NCBI GenBank assembly: GCA_900753685.1
Contig: CAAEAB010000068.1
Coordinates: 1-12,409 of the forward strand
Direction: 5' to 3'
DNA: 12,409 bases
Source of the DNA: Lachnospiraceae bacterium
GTDB taxonomy: Bacteria; Bacillota; Clostridia; Lachnospirales; Lachnospiraceae
Shown here: positions 6,550 through 12,409 of the stretch, one piece after another
Layout: every line of letters starts with the position of its first letter
Numbering within the stretch: position 1 is the stretch's first letter
The notes under the pieces: model-generated
Seen by the model: the letters and a program-made list of their open reading frames with translations, nothing else
Told to the model about the DNA's origin: nothing
Databases searched by the model: none
Program-made: the position numbers and the translations under genes

Positions 6550-6567
6550 GCCATCCGCAAGGATGGC
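6550..6567. other. Perfect hairpin of unknown role
   Basis: GCCATCC (6550-6556), loop GCAA, GGATGGC (6561-6567). On the plus strand it is followed by a C-rich stretch and TTTTT (6577-6581), which could make a weak terminator, but no plus-strand gene leads into it. On the minus strand no T-run follows. Just upstream, ATCAAAA/TTTTGAT arms (6515-6531) around GAAA form a second, A+T-rich stem followed by TTTTTTT at 6537-6543. Confidence 0.4.
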
Positions 6568-6602
6568 CCCTCCCCCTTTTTCAATGATAATAAATATTGA
6601 AG

Positions 6603-6626
6603 AAAGCCGCAGGACGCGGCTTTTTT
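6603..6626 (-). terminator. Terminator after the methyltransferase-like gene (bidirectional shape)
   Basis: Arms AAAGCCGC (6603-6610) and GCGGCTTT (6616-6623) surround a 5-base loop. On the minus strand it lies about 40 bases after the stop at 6666 and is followed by TTTCTTC; on the plus strand it is followed by TTTTTT. It most likely ends the minus-strand cluster. Confidence 0.7.
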
Positions 6627-6665
6627 CAGTTTCAGGACTTCTCGCCAGTTCTACCCTTTCCCATT

Positions 6666-7844
6666 CTAAAAACTCAGCGGCTTCGCCACCGTTCCGGCCT
6701 GCACATATTCCTGTTTTATAGCCTCTACCTGACGAAGAATATCCTCCTTTGCCGATGCCTGGAAAACAGAGAGTATATGCTCGTCACCCATAGCCTGATA
6801 CAGAAACAGAATATCCGGTATCTCTTTATGGGACCAGAGGGAATAGGTCAACAGATTATTTCCCGCTTTGTCCTGCAAAAGAAATCCGTCAAGCGGCTTG
6901 TCGCCAAAATTTTGAAGCTGCATATCCGCATACCAGCCGGTATACTTGGACCCCCTTGCATGATCTGTATGGACAATCTGACATGCACACCAAAACCGGT
7001 AGACTTCCTCCGGATCCACTGTACCTGAATTTTTTGTCACAAGGACCTGAATATGGCTCTGATTTTCCATTTCCTGACAAGTCAGTTCCTCATAGCATTC
7101 AGGAACGACACCACAGCCCAATTCATTAAGCTTCTGCATCCATCCGAGAAATACCGGGTCCACATCGCACCGCTCCGCAGATACTAAATAGCCGTTCTCG
7201 CTTGCAAACCCCGTCAGCTTTTTGGCAAAATCGTGAATATTCTCAGCGAAATCCGCCGCCTCCTTCTTTAACAGCTGATAATTTGACATGATATTATCCA
7301 TCCTGCAGTTTTCCTGGAGAAGGCGCATGGCAAAGACCGTATCATATTTCCGTTTCGGAAGATTGGCAATATCATCATTAATAAAAGAAATATTGTGTAC
7401 ATCCAGTCTGGCCGCCAGCTCCCTGGCCGCCTTGATTGCATTTTTGCTCCTATCCACCGCCGTAATATGGGATTCCGGGAATGCCATGGCAAGAAAACAG
7501 CTAATCACGCCGCACTCGCATCCCGCATCCAGAATTTCTTTTCCAAAAACATCATGATTCTCCACAATCCAATTGCAAATCTGCCGGTAATTATCCGCCT
7601 GATAGCCACCGTTAAAAAGAAGAGCTTTGTCCAGAGACTCGTTTTTCATCTCGTAAAATTCACTGAGATAATCTGCATTTTCTTCAAATTCCCGAATCTT
7701 CCGATAAAGATCCGAAAGCATCCTCCGCCCTACCGTCTCGCCATATTTTGAACTGAACTGAAAATAAAGAAGCTTACTTTCCTTCGGAGGGTTCATATCC
7801 AGCTGGCGCAGATAACTGAGCCCTATATCTTTTTTCTCTCTCAT
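6666..7844 (-). CDS. SAM-dependent methyltransferase-like protein, cysteine-rich
   Basis: A 392-residue protein with a class I SAM-methyltransferase core at about residues 95-200 inside longer unknown N- and C-terminal regions. Motif I is ILDAGCECG (104-112), followed by the acidic end of strand 2 (ITAVD, D131) and INDDIANLP as the motif for the adenine side. The middle glycine of the usual GxGxG is E110, so SAM binding may be altered. Eleven cysteines are present, among them C109, C111 and C116 around motif I and a CAC pair in the C-terminal third. The ATG at 7844 has AAGGTG about 8 bases upstream and lies 18 bases after the second ArsA-like gene, so it is the last gene of that transcript, followed by a terminator. 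Substrate unknown; a link to the ATPases or to a metal or thiol substrate is speculation. Confidence 0.8.
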   Translation of the reverse strand: MREKKDIGLSYLRQLDMNPPKESKLLYFQFSSKYGETVGRRMLSDLYRKIREFEENADYLSEFYEMKNESLDKALLFNGGYQADNYRQICNWIVENHDVFGKEILDAGCECGVISCFLAMAFPESHITAVDRSKNAIKAARELAARLDVHNISFINDDIANLPKRKYDTVFAMRLLQENCRMDNIMSNYQLLKKEAADFAENIHDFAKKLTGFASENGYLVSAERCDVDPVFLGWMQKLNELGCGVVPECYEELTCQEMENQSHIQVLVTKNSGTVDPEEVYRFWCACQIVHTDHARGSKYTGWYADMQLQNFGDKPLDGFLLQDKAGNNLLTYSLWSHKEIPDILFLYQAMGDEHILSVFQASAKEDILRQVEAIKQEYVQAGTVAKPLSF

Positions 7845-7862
7845 AGCTTACACCTTCCCCCA

Positions 7863-9029
7863 TTAGTCATAATCGAACCGAATACGAAGCTCTCCATCGG
7901 CAAATGACCACCCTGTCATTTTTCTTCTGCGCACCTTATCCGGCAAATGGAAACGCCGCGTCTGATTACGCACGACAAGAATCAAGTCCTCCCCCTCTTT
8001 GGAGACGTCAATTTCATCCCTGAGCGCATATGGAAGCCTGACAATAAACAGTCGTGTTCCCTGCTCATCCTCCATTCGAAATGCCTGTTCACAGCCAAAT
8101 ACCCTTTCCGGAGGGACTTCCCCATAGAGTTCATCGCCAACCGACTTTAACATCTCAATTCCGCGAAGCTCATCCTCCTGGAGCATCAATTTAAAAACCT
8201 TGCAGTCACCGAAGCTTTGCCCGGCAAGCTTCAGACTTTCCGCTTGCATGTCCGTCCATCCTGCAAAATACCCCCGCATCGCTTCTTCCGGATAAATCTT
8301 GTTTACATAAACAGCATCCACGCCAAAATCATATTCATTAATCCATGTATAGCTGCGCCGGGCCTCGTCCATCACAATACGCTCCGGTGTAGTCACAATA
8401 CGCATGCTGGCAGTCTCTCTGTTCCTGAGAATTTTTTGCAGCTGCGCAAGACGTTTGACCAGTTTGTCAAACTCCTCAAACACCGCATCCCTCGGTTTCG
8501 GCGCCTGGGTCTTTCGGGATATAAATCCTCCCAGCGCATGATTCATGCTGCGCACCGAAGGCAGCAATTTATCCGCCAGAACACTGAGTCGCTCAGGATA
8601 TCGAAGCAGCGACAATGTTTCCCCCGTCGGCGCACAATCGACAATGATCACATCATAGTCCCCGCTTTCATATGCGTCAAGAATTTTCAACAGAGAAAAT
8701 AATTCATCCAGTCCCGGAAACATTAAAACCTCATCCGTCTCGATGCCTCCGTTGGCCTTTCCTGAAATAATCTGCTTCAGATATTCTCTCAGATTGCCCC
8801 AGGCTTTTGCACTTTCCGCCACTGGATCTATTTCCAACGCCTTCAGTCCGTCAAAAACAGTGGTCGGTTCAAAGCCCAGCTTCATATCCAGAGAATCTGC
8901 CAGACTGTGGGCCTGGTCTGTACTCATAATAAGAACCTTTTTCCCGGAAAGGGCAATATTTACAGCCGTGGCGGCTGCAATGCTTGTTTTTCCCACACCG
9001 CCTTTTCCGGTATAGATCAGAATTCTCAT
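7863..9029 (-). CDS. ArsA/Get3-family ATPase with C-terminal HSP20-like domain (second copy)
   Basis: A 388-residue P-loop ATPase of the ArsA/Get3 group (SIMIBI class). The deviant Walker A GKGGVGKT is at 8-15, switch I is TDQAHSLAD (37-45) and switch II is DCAPTGET (131-138), a variant of the DTAPTGHT of ArsA. The C-terminal 75 residues (about 310-388), with RLFIVRLPYAL and short beta strands, fit the HSP20-like domain found at the end of some bacterial ArsA-type proteins. No CxxC pair of Get3 is seen. Its ATG overlaps the stop of the first ArsA-like gene by 4 bases (ATGA), so both are made in equal amounts. The two could form a heterodimer corresponding to the two fused halves of classical ArsA; this is inference. 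No arsenite pump or regulator is nearby, so arsenic export is unlikely. Confidence 0.88.
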   Translation of the reverse strand: MRILIYTGKGGVGKTSIAAATAVNIALSGKKVLIMSTDQAHSLADSLDMKLGFEPTTVFDGLKALEIDPVAESAKAWGNLREYLKQIISGKANGGIETDEVLMFPGLDELFSLLKILDAYESGDYDVIIVDCAPTGETLSLLRYPERLSVLADKLLPSVRSMNHALGGFISRKTQAPKPRDAVFEEFDKLVKRLAQLQKILRNRETASMRIVTTPERIVMDEARRSYTWINEYDFGVDAVYVNKIYPEEAMRGYFAGWTDMQAESLKLAGQSFGDCKVFKLMLQEDELRGIEMLKSVGDELYGEVPPERVFGCEQAFRMEDEQGTRLFIVRLPYALRDEIDVSKEGEDLILVVRNQTRRFHLPDKVRRRKMTGWSFADGELRIRFDYD

Positions 9030-10234
9030 GGCTGCTTCACATCCCTTCCGGCCTCTCCCACGGCATCCTCCACTTTAAAACTTATCCCCAGTTGGTCTTC
9101 TGCGAAATGAATATCCGTAATCAGCGCTCCTTTCAGCGTATTTGGAAGAGGAATACGCCGATTATAATTATTTACTTTTATATCTAAATCCATCTCATGT
9201 GCAATGACTTTAATATCCTCTGCTCTCGCCCCGGGAAGCTTTACCTTCAGACAATATCCGCCGTCAATGACATCATAGGTCTCTTTTTCTCTCTGCACAT
9301 TTACTTCAAAAAGGTTTGGTATCCTTAACACATCGCCGGCCAGGAACTGCACAGCGTCCTCACCGCGGACTTCCTTTGGATACCATGGGATCTTTGTTAT
9401 CGGCACCTCCGCGAATACACTTTCAAGCTCATCCACATACTTCTTTTGTATGTCCCGCCACCGATTCATAAAATCGCTGCCTGTATCCTCGGGCAAAATA
9501 CGATTAATAAAAACTCCGTCAACCTGATAGTCATATAAATTTAAATACATAAAATTCCGTTTTGTCTCTTCAACAACCATTTTCTCCGGCACACATACAA
9601 GCCGGACACTGCATATCTTTGGATCCTTCAAAAGCTCTTGAAGCAGAACCATCTGTCCATGCATTTCTTCAATTTCATTCATCGCCTCATGGGACGGAAG
9701 AGTTACTTTATATTTCATCTTTGAGACCGGCGCCAGTACCCGCACCATCATCTTGCCCACAGGAAAAAATTTTTCCATATACCAGGTCAGCAGCTCTGGC
9801 AATTTAAGAAGAGACAAGGTTTCTCCTGTCGGCGCGCAGTCTACAATAATCCGGTCATACTCGCCATCCTCATAAATATTTTTAATTTTTAACAGTGAAA
9901 ACAAATTTTCAAACCCGGGGATCATAAAATTATCCCCCAGATTAGCGAAAGCTGCTCCCCCGCTGCCCATCAATGAGGAAATCGCCTTGTTAGCATTCGG
10001 GAACTCCTCTTTCATGATCATATCCGGGTCAAGCTCCAGCAAAAACAAATTGTCCCTTACCTGCTTTGTATACCGTCCAACCTCTATCTGAAAAATATCC
10101 CCAAGATTATGAGCCATATCCGCGCTGACAAGCAATGTCTTTTTACCTTCATCTGCCGAAGCAATGGCGTGAGCAGCCGCCACGCTGGTTTTTCCCACGC
10201 CGCCCTTGCCGGTAAAAATAATAATTCTGCCCAC
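9026..10234 (-). CDS. ArsA/Get3-family ATPase with C-terminal HSP20-like domain (first copy), GTG start
   Basis: A 402-residue paralogue of the next gene. GKGGVGKT is at 9-16, switch I is SADMAHNLGD (37-46) and switch II DCAPTGET (132-139). The region IPGFENLFSLLKI (105-117) is shared with the paralogue (FPGLDELFSLLKI). The HSP20-like domain occupies about 315-395, including YCLKVKLPGARAEDI and a basic, proline-rich strand. Translation starts at GTG (10234-10232), chosen because GGAGG lies 7 bases upstream and the P-loop begins at residue 9, leaving no room for a later start. It follows fixX by 73 bases that hold a terminator-like hairpin and a possible promoter. Family members insert tail-anchored proteins (Get3) or energise arsenite efflux (ArsA); what this one serves is unknown. 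Confidence 0.9.
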   Translation of the reverse strand: MGRIIIFTGKGGVGKTSVAAAHAIASADEGKKTLLVSADMAHNLGDIFQIEVGRYTKQVRDNLFLLELDPDMIMKEEFPNANKAISSLMGSGGAAFANLGDNFMIPGFENLFSLLKIKNIYEDGEYDRIIVDCAPTGETLSLLKLPELLTWYMEKFFPVGKMMVRVLAPVSKMKYKVTLPSHEAMNEIEEMHGQMVLLQELLKDPKICSVRLVCVPEKMVVEETKRNFMYLNLYDYQVDGVFINRILPEDTGSDFMNRWRDIQKKYVDELESVFAEVPITKIPWYPKEVRGEDAVQFLAGDVLRIPNLFEVNVQREKETYDVIDGGYCLKVKLPGARAEDIKVIAHEMDLDIKVNNYNRRIPLPNTLKGALITDIHFAEDQLGISFKVEDAVGEAGRDVKQP

Positions 10235-10251
10235 TCAAATTCCTCCAATGC

Positions 10252-10291
10252 AAAAAATGAGTCACACCAAAGACCCGCTCTGATGTGACCC
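10252..10291 (-). terminator. Terminator or attenuator between fixX and the first ArsA-like gene
   Basis: On the minus strand the arms GGGTCACATC (10291-10282) and GGTGTGACTC (10268-10259) pair over 10 bases with two G-U pairs, with a 13-base loop, followed by TTTTTT (10257-10252). It lies 17 bases after the fixX stop. It should end or reduce transcripts from fixCX before they reach the ATPase genes. Confidence 0.7.
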
Positions 10292-10320
10292 ATTATATTA
10301 TCGTCGATTAACCCTGTCTG
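10292..10320 (-). promoter_or_regulatory. Possible promoter of the ArsA-like genes
   Basis: On the minus strand CAGACA (10320-10315, four of six consensus bases) and a perfect TATAAT (10297-10292) are 17 bases apart, overlapping the end of fixX. The predicted start near 10285 falls inside the 5' arm of the terminator stem, so transcripts from here would lack part of the stem. Confidence 0.45.
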
Positions 10321-10592
10321 AACGATACGCCAATCTCACCATGCGGATGTCTCCACCCCTTAACGATCTTATCATGAGAAAGAACTCTGCAGGTTCCACA
10401 TTCAAGGCATCCGAGATATGAGAAGCTGAACTTTCCATCAATGTATTTATAGCATTCCGCCGGACAAGCCAGAACAAGCTTGCGAATCTCCGCTTCATCC
10501 TTATACTCAAGGTCCACATCGATATGAGAGTTTTCTTCATCTGTATGGAACACGTCAAGACCTAACTTCGCTTCAACACTCAATTTCTTCAT
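10308..10592 (-). CDS. fixX: FixX-like ferredoxin
   Basis: A 94-residue ferredoxin-like protein, the usual size of FixX. C43 in CPAECY and the C62-x2-C65-x2-C68 set in GCLECGTCRVL supply four ligands for one [4Fe-4S] cluster; C47 is an extra cysteine. The C-terminal WRHPHGEIGV is a FixX family feature. FixX passes electrons with FixC, in known systems receiving them from the FixAB electron-transfer flavoprotein and delivering to quinone or to low-potential acceptors. The gene starts 1 base after the fixC stop, with GGAGGCG 7-8 bases upstream inside the end of fixC, so the two are coupled. No fixA or fixB lies in the window. Confidence 0.93.
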   Translation of the reverse strand: MKKLSVEAKLGLDVFHTDEENSHIDVDLEYKDEAEIRKLVLACPAECYKYIDGKFSFSYLGCLECGTCRVLSHDKIVKGWRHPHGEIGVSFRQG

Positions 10593-10593
10593 A

Positions 10594-11895
10594 CTAGAAC
10601 GCCTCCATTATATTTGTGATCATATCTACGAGTTCCCTGGCGCTGGTCTTCTTAGCAATAGACTCAATAATATACATAACAAGTCCCGTATCTATCTGAC
10701 CATCCACTGTAAACATCTTCGCTGCAATATCATCAGCCATCTCCGGAAGGTCTTCAAAAATACCTCTGCAGGTGAGCAATGTAGGGAAGCCCTTGCATGC
10801 TTCCATATCCTTCATAACAAAGCTATTCTTAAGCGCCTTCTCATATTCTGAAAGTGCTGCCGCACTAAAATCACCGGTTTCATGAGCTTTAATCAACGTC
10901 TCAGCTGCAAGACGTCCCGATTCGATGGCAAAATCCATACCTCTGACCGTAAAGCCAAGATTAATACACATACCTGCCGCATCGCCGGTAACAAGAACGC
11001 CATCTCTATAGAGCTCAGGAATCATATGAATACCCTCTTCAGGCACCAGATGTCCGGAATACTCGATAGTTTCACCGCCCTCAATAAACGGTGCAACCGC
11101 CGGATGCTCTTTAAACCGGTCGAGCATCTGAGGAACAGATACGTCGGAATGTCCGATATCACTCAGTGTGGCAACAATACCTACGGATACAGTATCCTTA
11201 TTTGTGTAGATAAATCCACCGCCAAAGCCGCCAACGGTAGGATCACCGGCTGAAAGCCACGCCGTACCTTCACCGGCTTTCAGTCCGAAACGCTCGTTGA
11301 TGATCTCTTCACTGAGTTTGATCGTTTCCTTAGCTCCCACAGCAACCTGTCCAGGCTCAAGCTCCTTCTTCATGCCAATCTGCTGTGCAAGCAGTGAGTT
11401 TACGCCGTCAGCCAGAATAACTGCTTCCGCATACATTTCTTCTCCGTCAGATTCGATGCCGACAACCTTGCCGTCCTCGACAAGAATATTGTCTACAAGA
11501 ATACCTGTGATAATCTCCGCACCGGCTTCTTCTGCCTTTTCAGCCAGCCACTGATCAAATTTGGCACGAAGTACCGTATAAGACGCATTCCCCGGTTTGG
11601 AACTTAATTTTGCCGAACCATATCCGATATCCAGAGATCCGTCCGCTGTCATAAGAGAAATTTTCTCATGTTTGATAATTCTCTCGATCGGAGCTTCTTC
11701 TTTGAAATTTGGAATAATTTTTTCAAGACTATGTCCATAGAGACGTCCGCCCGTCATATTCTTTGCGCCGCAGTAATCTCCCCGTTCAATAACGATTACA
11801 GAAAGACCTGCATTGGCAAGAACAATCGCTGCAGAACATCCGGCAAGTCCGCCACCCACGATGATAACGTCGGCGTCAAATTCTCTCTCGCTCAT
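10594..11895 (-). CDS. fixC: FixC-like FAD-dependent oxidoreductase (ETF:quinone oxidoreductase family)
   Basis: A 433-residue flavoprotein, the usual length of FixC. The N-terminal Rossmann motif GGGLAG is at 14-19, with E37 in VIERG ending the second strand to hold the ribose of FAD. ADGVNS (162-167) and TGDAAG (303-308, the second FAD motif) followed by NLGFTVRGMDFAIESG are typical of FixC and ETF-QO. It lacks the fused ferredoxin domain of mitochondrial ETF-QO, which here is the separate FixX. The ATG at 11895 has AAGGAGG 6 bases upstream. It lies 48 bases after the UbiE-type methyltransferase gene; that gap has a 12-base palindrome but no convincing promoter. It probably moves electrons between a flavoprotein donor and a membrane quinone; the donor is not visible. 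A geranylgeranyl-reductase-like role is a less likely alternative. Confidence 0.93.
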   Translation of the reverse strand: MSEREFDADVIIVGGGLAGCSAAIVLANAGLSVIVIERGDYCGAKNMTGGRLYGHSLEKIIPNFKEEAPIERIIKHEKISLMTADGSLDIGYGSAKLSSKPGNASYTVLRAKFDQWLAEKAEEAGAEIITGILVDNILVEDGKVVGIESDGEEMYAEAVILADGVNSLLAQQIGMKKELEPGQVAVGAKETIKLSEEIINERFGLKAGEGTAWLSAGDPTVGGFGGGFIYTNKDTVSVGIVATLSDIGHSDVSVPQMLDRFKEHPAVAPFIEGGETIEYSGHLVPEEGIHMIPELYRDGVLVTGDAAGMCINLGFTVRGMDFAIESGRLAAETLIKAHETGDFSAAALSEYEKALKNSFVMKDMEACKGFPTLLTCRGIFEDLPEMADDIAAKMFTVDGQIDTGLVMYIIESIAKKTSARELVDMITNIMEAF

Positions 11896-11926
11896 TTATA
11901 TCCTCCTTATTGTTTAAAAGCCAAAG

Positions 11927-11938
11927 GTAAATATTTAC
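11927..11938. repeat. 12-base perfect palindrome upstream of fixC
   Basis: GTAAATATTTAC is its own reverse complement and lies about 30 bases before the fixC start, in the only gap between it and the preceding gene. It could be a regulator site, but an A+T-rich palindrome this short may be chance. Confidence 0.3.
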
Positions 11939-11943
11939 AAATT

Positions 11944-12409
11944 TTATTTTCGTCCCCAGACAAGCACACACGCTCCCCACATCCTGGTCTTGTGCCCTGT
12001 CGCCTTTAAGCCGATTTCGCGGTACAGGTCTTCAAGCTCTCCCCGATGCAGGAACCTCTGTGTCGACTCATACAGCCACATATATTCCCGCCGGTACTTC
12101 CGACCACCACCAAGCATCGGCATGACATAACGGAAATACATCGTATAAAAGGGCCGTATAATCGGGATGTCAGGGACAAAGGAATCCAGACAATATATAT
12201 AACCGCCGGGTTTGACAACTCTTCGCATTTCCCTCAGAACCTGTGCATAATCCGTTGTATTTCGAAGGCCAAAAGAAATGCTCGCCGCCGTGAAACTATT
12301 GTCCTTATAGGGCAGTTTCATGGCATTGCCCTGTCTGAAACGGACATTTCGTCTGCCGCCGCGCTTACTCTCCGCCACGTCAAGCATGGCCGGTGAAAAA
12401 TCTATTCCC
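11944..12409 (-). CDS. ubiE: UbiE/MenG-type methyltransferase, C-terminal part (runs off right edge)
   Basis: About 155 C-terminal residues of a class I SAM-methyltransferase; the N-terminus with motif I is beyond the window. The visible part opens with GIDFSPAML (the acidic end of strand 2), then GNAMKLPYKDNSF and SFGLRNTTD, the last being the hallmark of UbiE/COQ5/MenG, followed by VLREMRRVVKPGG. UbiE-type enzymes C-methylate demethylmenaquinone or its ubiquinone counterpart, the last step or near-last step of quinone synthesis. Closely related enzymes act on other substrates, so menaquinone production is likely but not shown. Its position just before fixC agrees with a quinone as electron acceptor of FixCX. 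The stop TAA is at 11944-11946. The reading frame is open to the last codon of the window, so 12387 (an internal ATG) is not the start. Confidence 0.88.
   Translation of the reverse strand, partial: GIDFSPAMLDVAESKRGGRRNVRFRQGNAMKLPYKDNSFTAASISFGLRNTTDYAQVLREMRRVVKPGGYIYCLDSFVPDIPIIRPFYTMYFRYVMPMLGGGRKYRREYMWLYESTQRFLHRGELEDLYREIGLKATGHKTRMWGACVLVWGRK

Noticed and set aside
6597..7028. Plus-strand frame of 143 codons starting in the terminator hairpin
   Set aside because: It starts before the terminator stem and runs antisense to the methyltransferase-like gene; no ribosome site.
8217..8702. Long plus-strand frame opposite the second ArsA-like gene
   Set aside because: It is a shadow of a well-supported coding gene, with no ribosome site and a protein unlike any family I recognise.
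6666..10234. Arsenic resistance operon, suggested by two ArsA-type ATPases and a cysteine-rich methyltransferase
   Set aside because: No arsB, arsC, arsD or arsR is present, the methyltransferase motif I does not resemble ArsM, and the neighbours are redox genes.
11896..11943. Promoter for fixC in the 48-base gap
   Set aside because: TTGTAA has no -10 partner better than TTAAAC at 17 bases, so transcription probably comes from upstream of the UbiE-type gene.
1..12409. CRISPR array or complete insertion sequence
   Set aside because: No regularly spaced direct repeats with unique spacers and no transposase or terminal inverted repeats were seen.

Overview
The window looks like the chromosome of a Gram-positive anaerobe of the Clostridia, perhaps Lachnospiraceae-like. 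This is an inference from strong AGGAGG-type ribosome sites, TTGACA/TATAAT promoters with 17-base spacers, a RelB/RelE-type module of a kind common in gut Firmicutes, a group IIC-type intron remnant and an orphan FixC/FixX pair. No ribosomal RNA or other marker fixes the species.

Left part (1-5307, all minus strand): a surface-polysaccharide locus. In transcription order it encodes an ExoA-like membrane-attached glycosyltransferase, a second family-2 glycosyltransferase, a Wzm/TagG-type ABC-2 permease, its Wzt/TagH-type ATPase, and two more family-2 glycosyltransferases that are paralogues of each other; the last runs off the left edge. A near-consensus promoter drives the first gene and settles its start. 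A second lies in the only sizeable gap, before the second gene. The genes together would build a glycan on a cytoplasmic carrier and export it by the ABC route.

Middle part (5358-6630): a plus-strand type II toxin-antitoxin module with its own promoter and an overlapping palindromic operator. The toxin gene is frameshifted at a run of nine A. Next to it, on the minus strand, is the 5' part (about 140 bases) of a group II intron. It sits just after the intrinsic terminator of a tRNA-Pro(CGG) gene, which is the site preference known for class C introns. The tRNA has a good promoter and, upstream of it, A-tracts repeated every 22 bases. Two further hairpins follow.

Right part (6666-12409, all minus strand): a redox-linked cluster. 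In transcription order it holds a partial UbiE/MenG-type quinone methyltransferase, FixC-like flavoprotein, FixX ferredoxin, two ArsA/Get3-family ATPases each with a C-terminal HSP20-like domain, and a cysteine-rich SAM-methyltransferase-like protein. A terminator-like hairpin and a possible promoter separate fixX from the ATPases, so the cluster may be two transcription units. No fixA/fixB and no arsenic genes are visible. The pairing of FixCX with two ArsA-type ATPases and an unusual methyltransferase is the part least explained by known systems.
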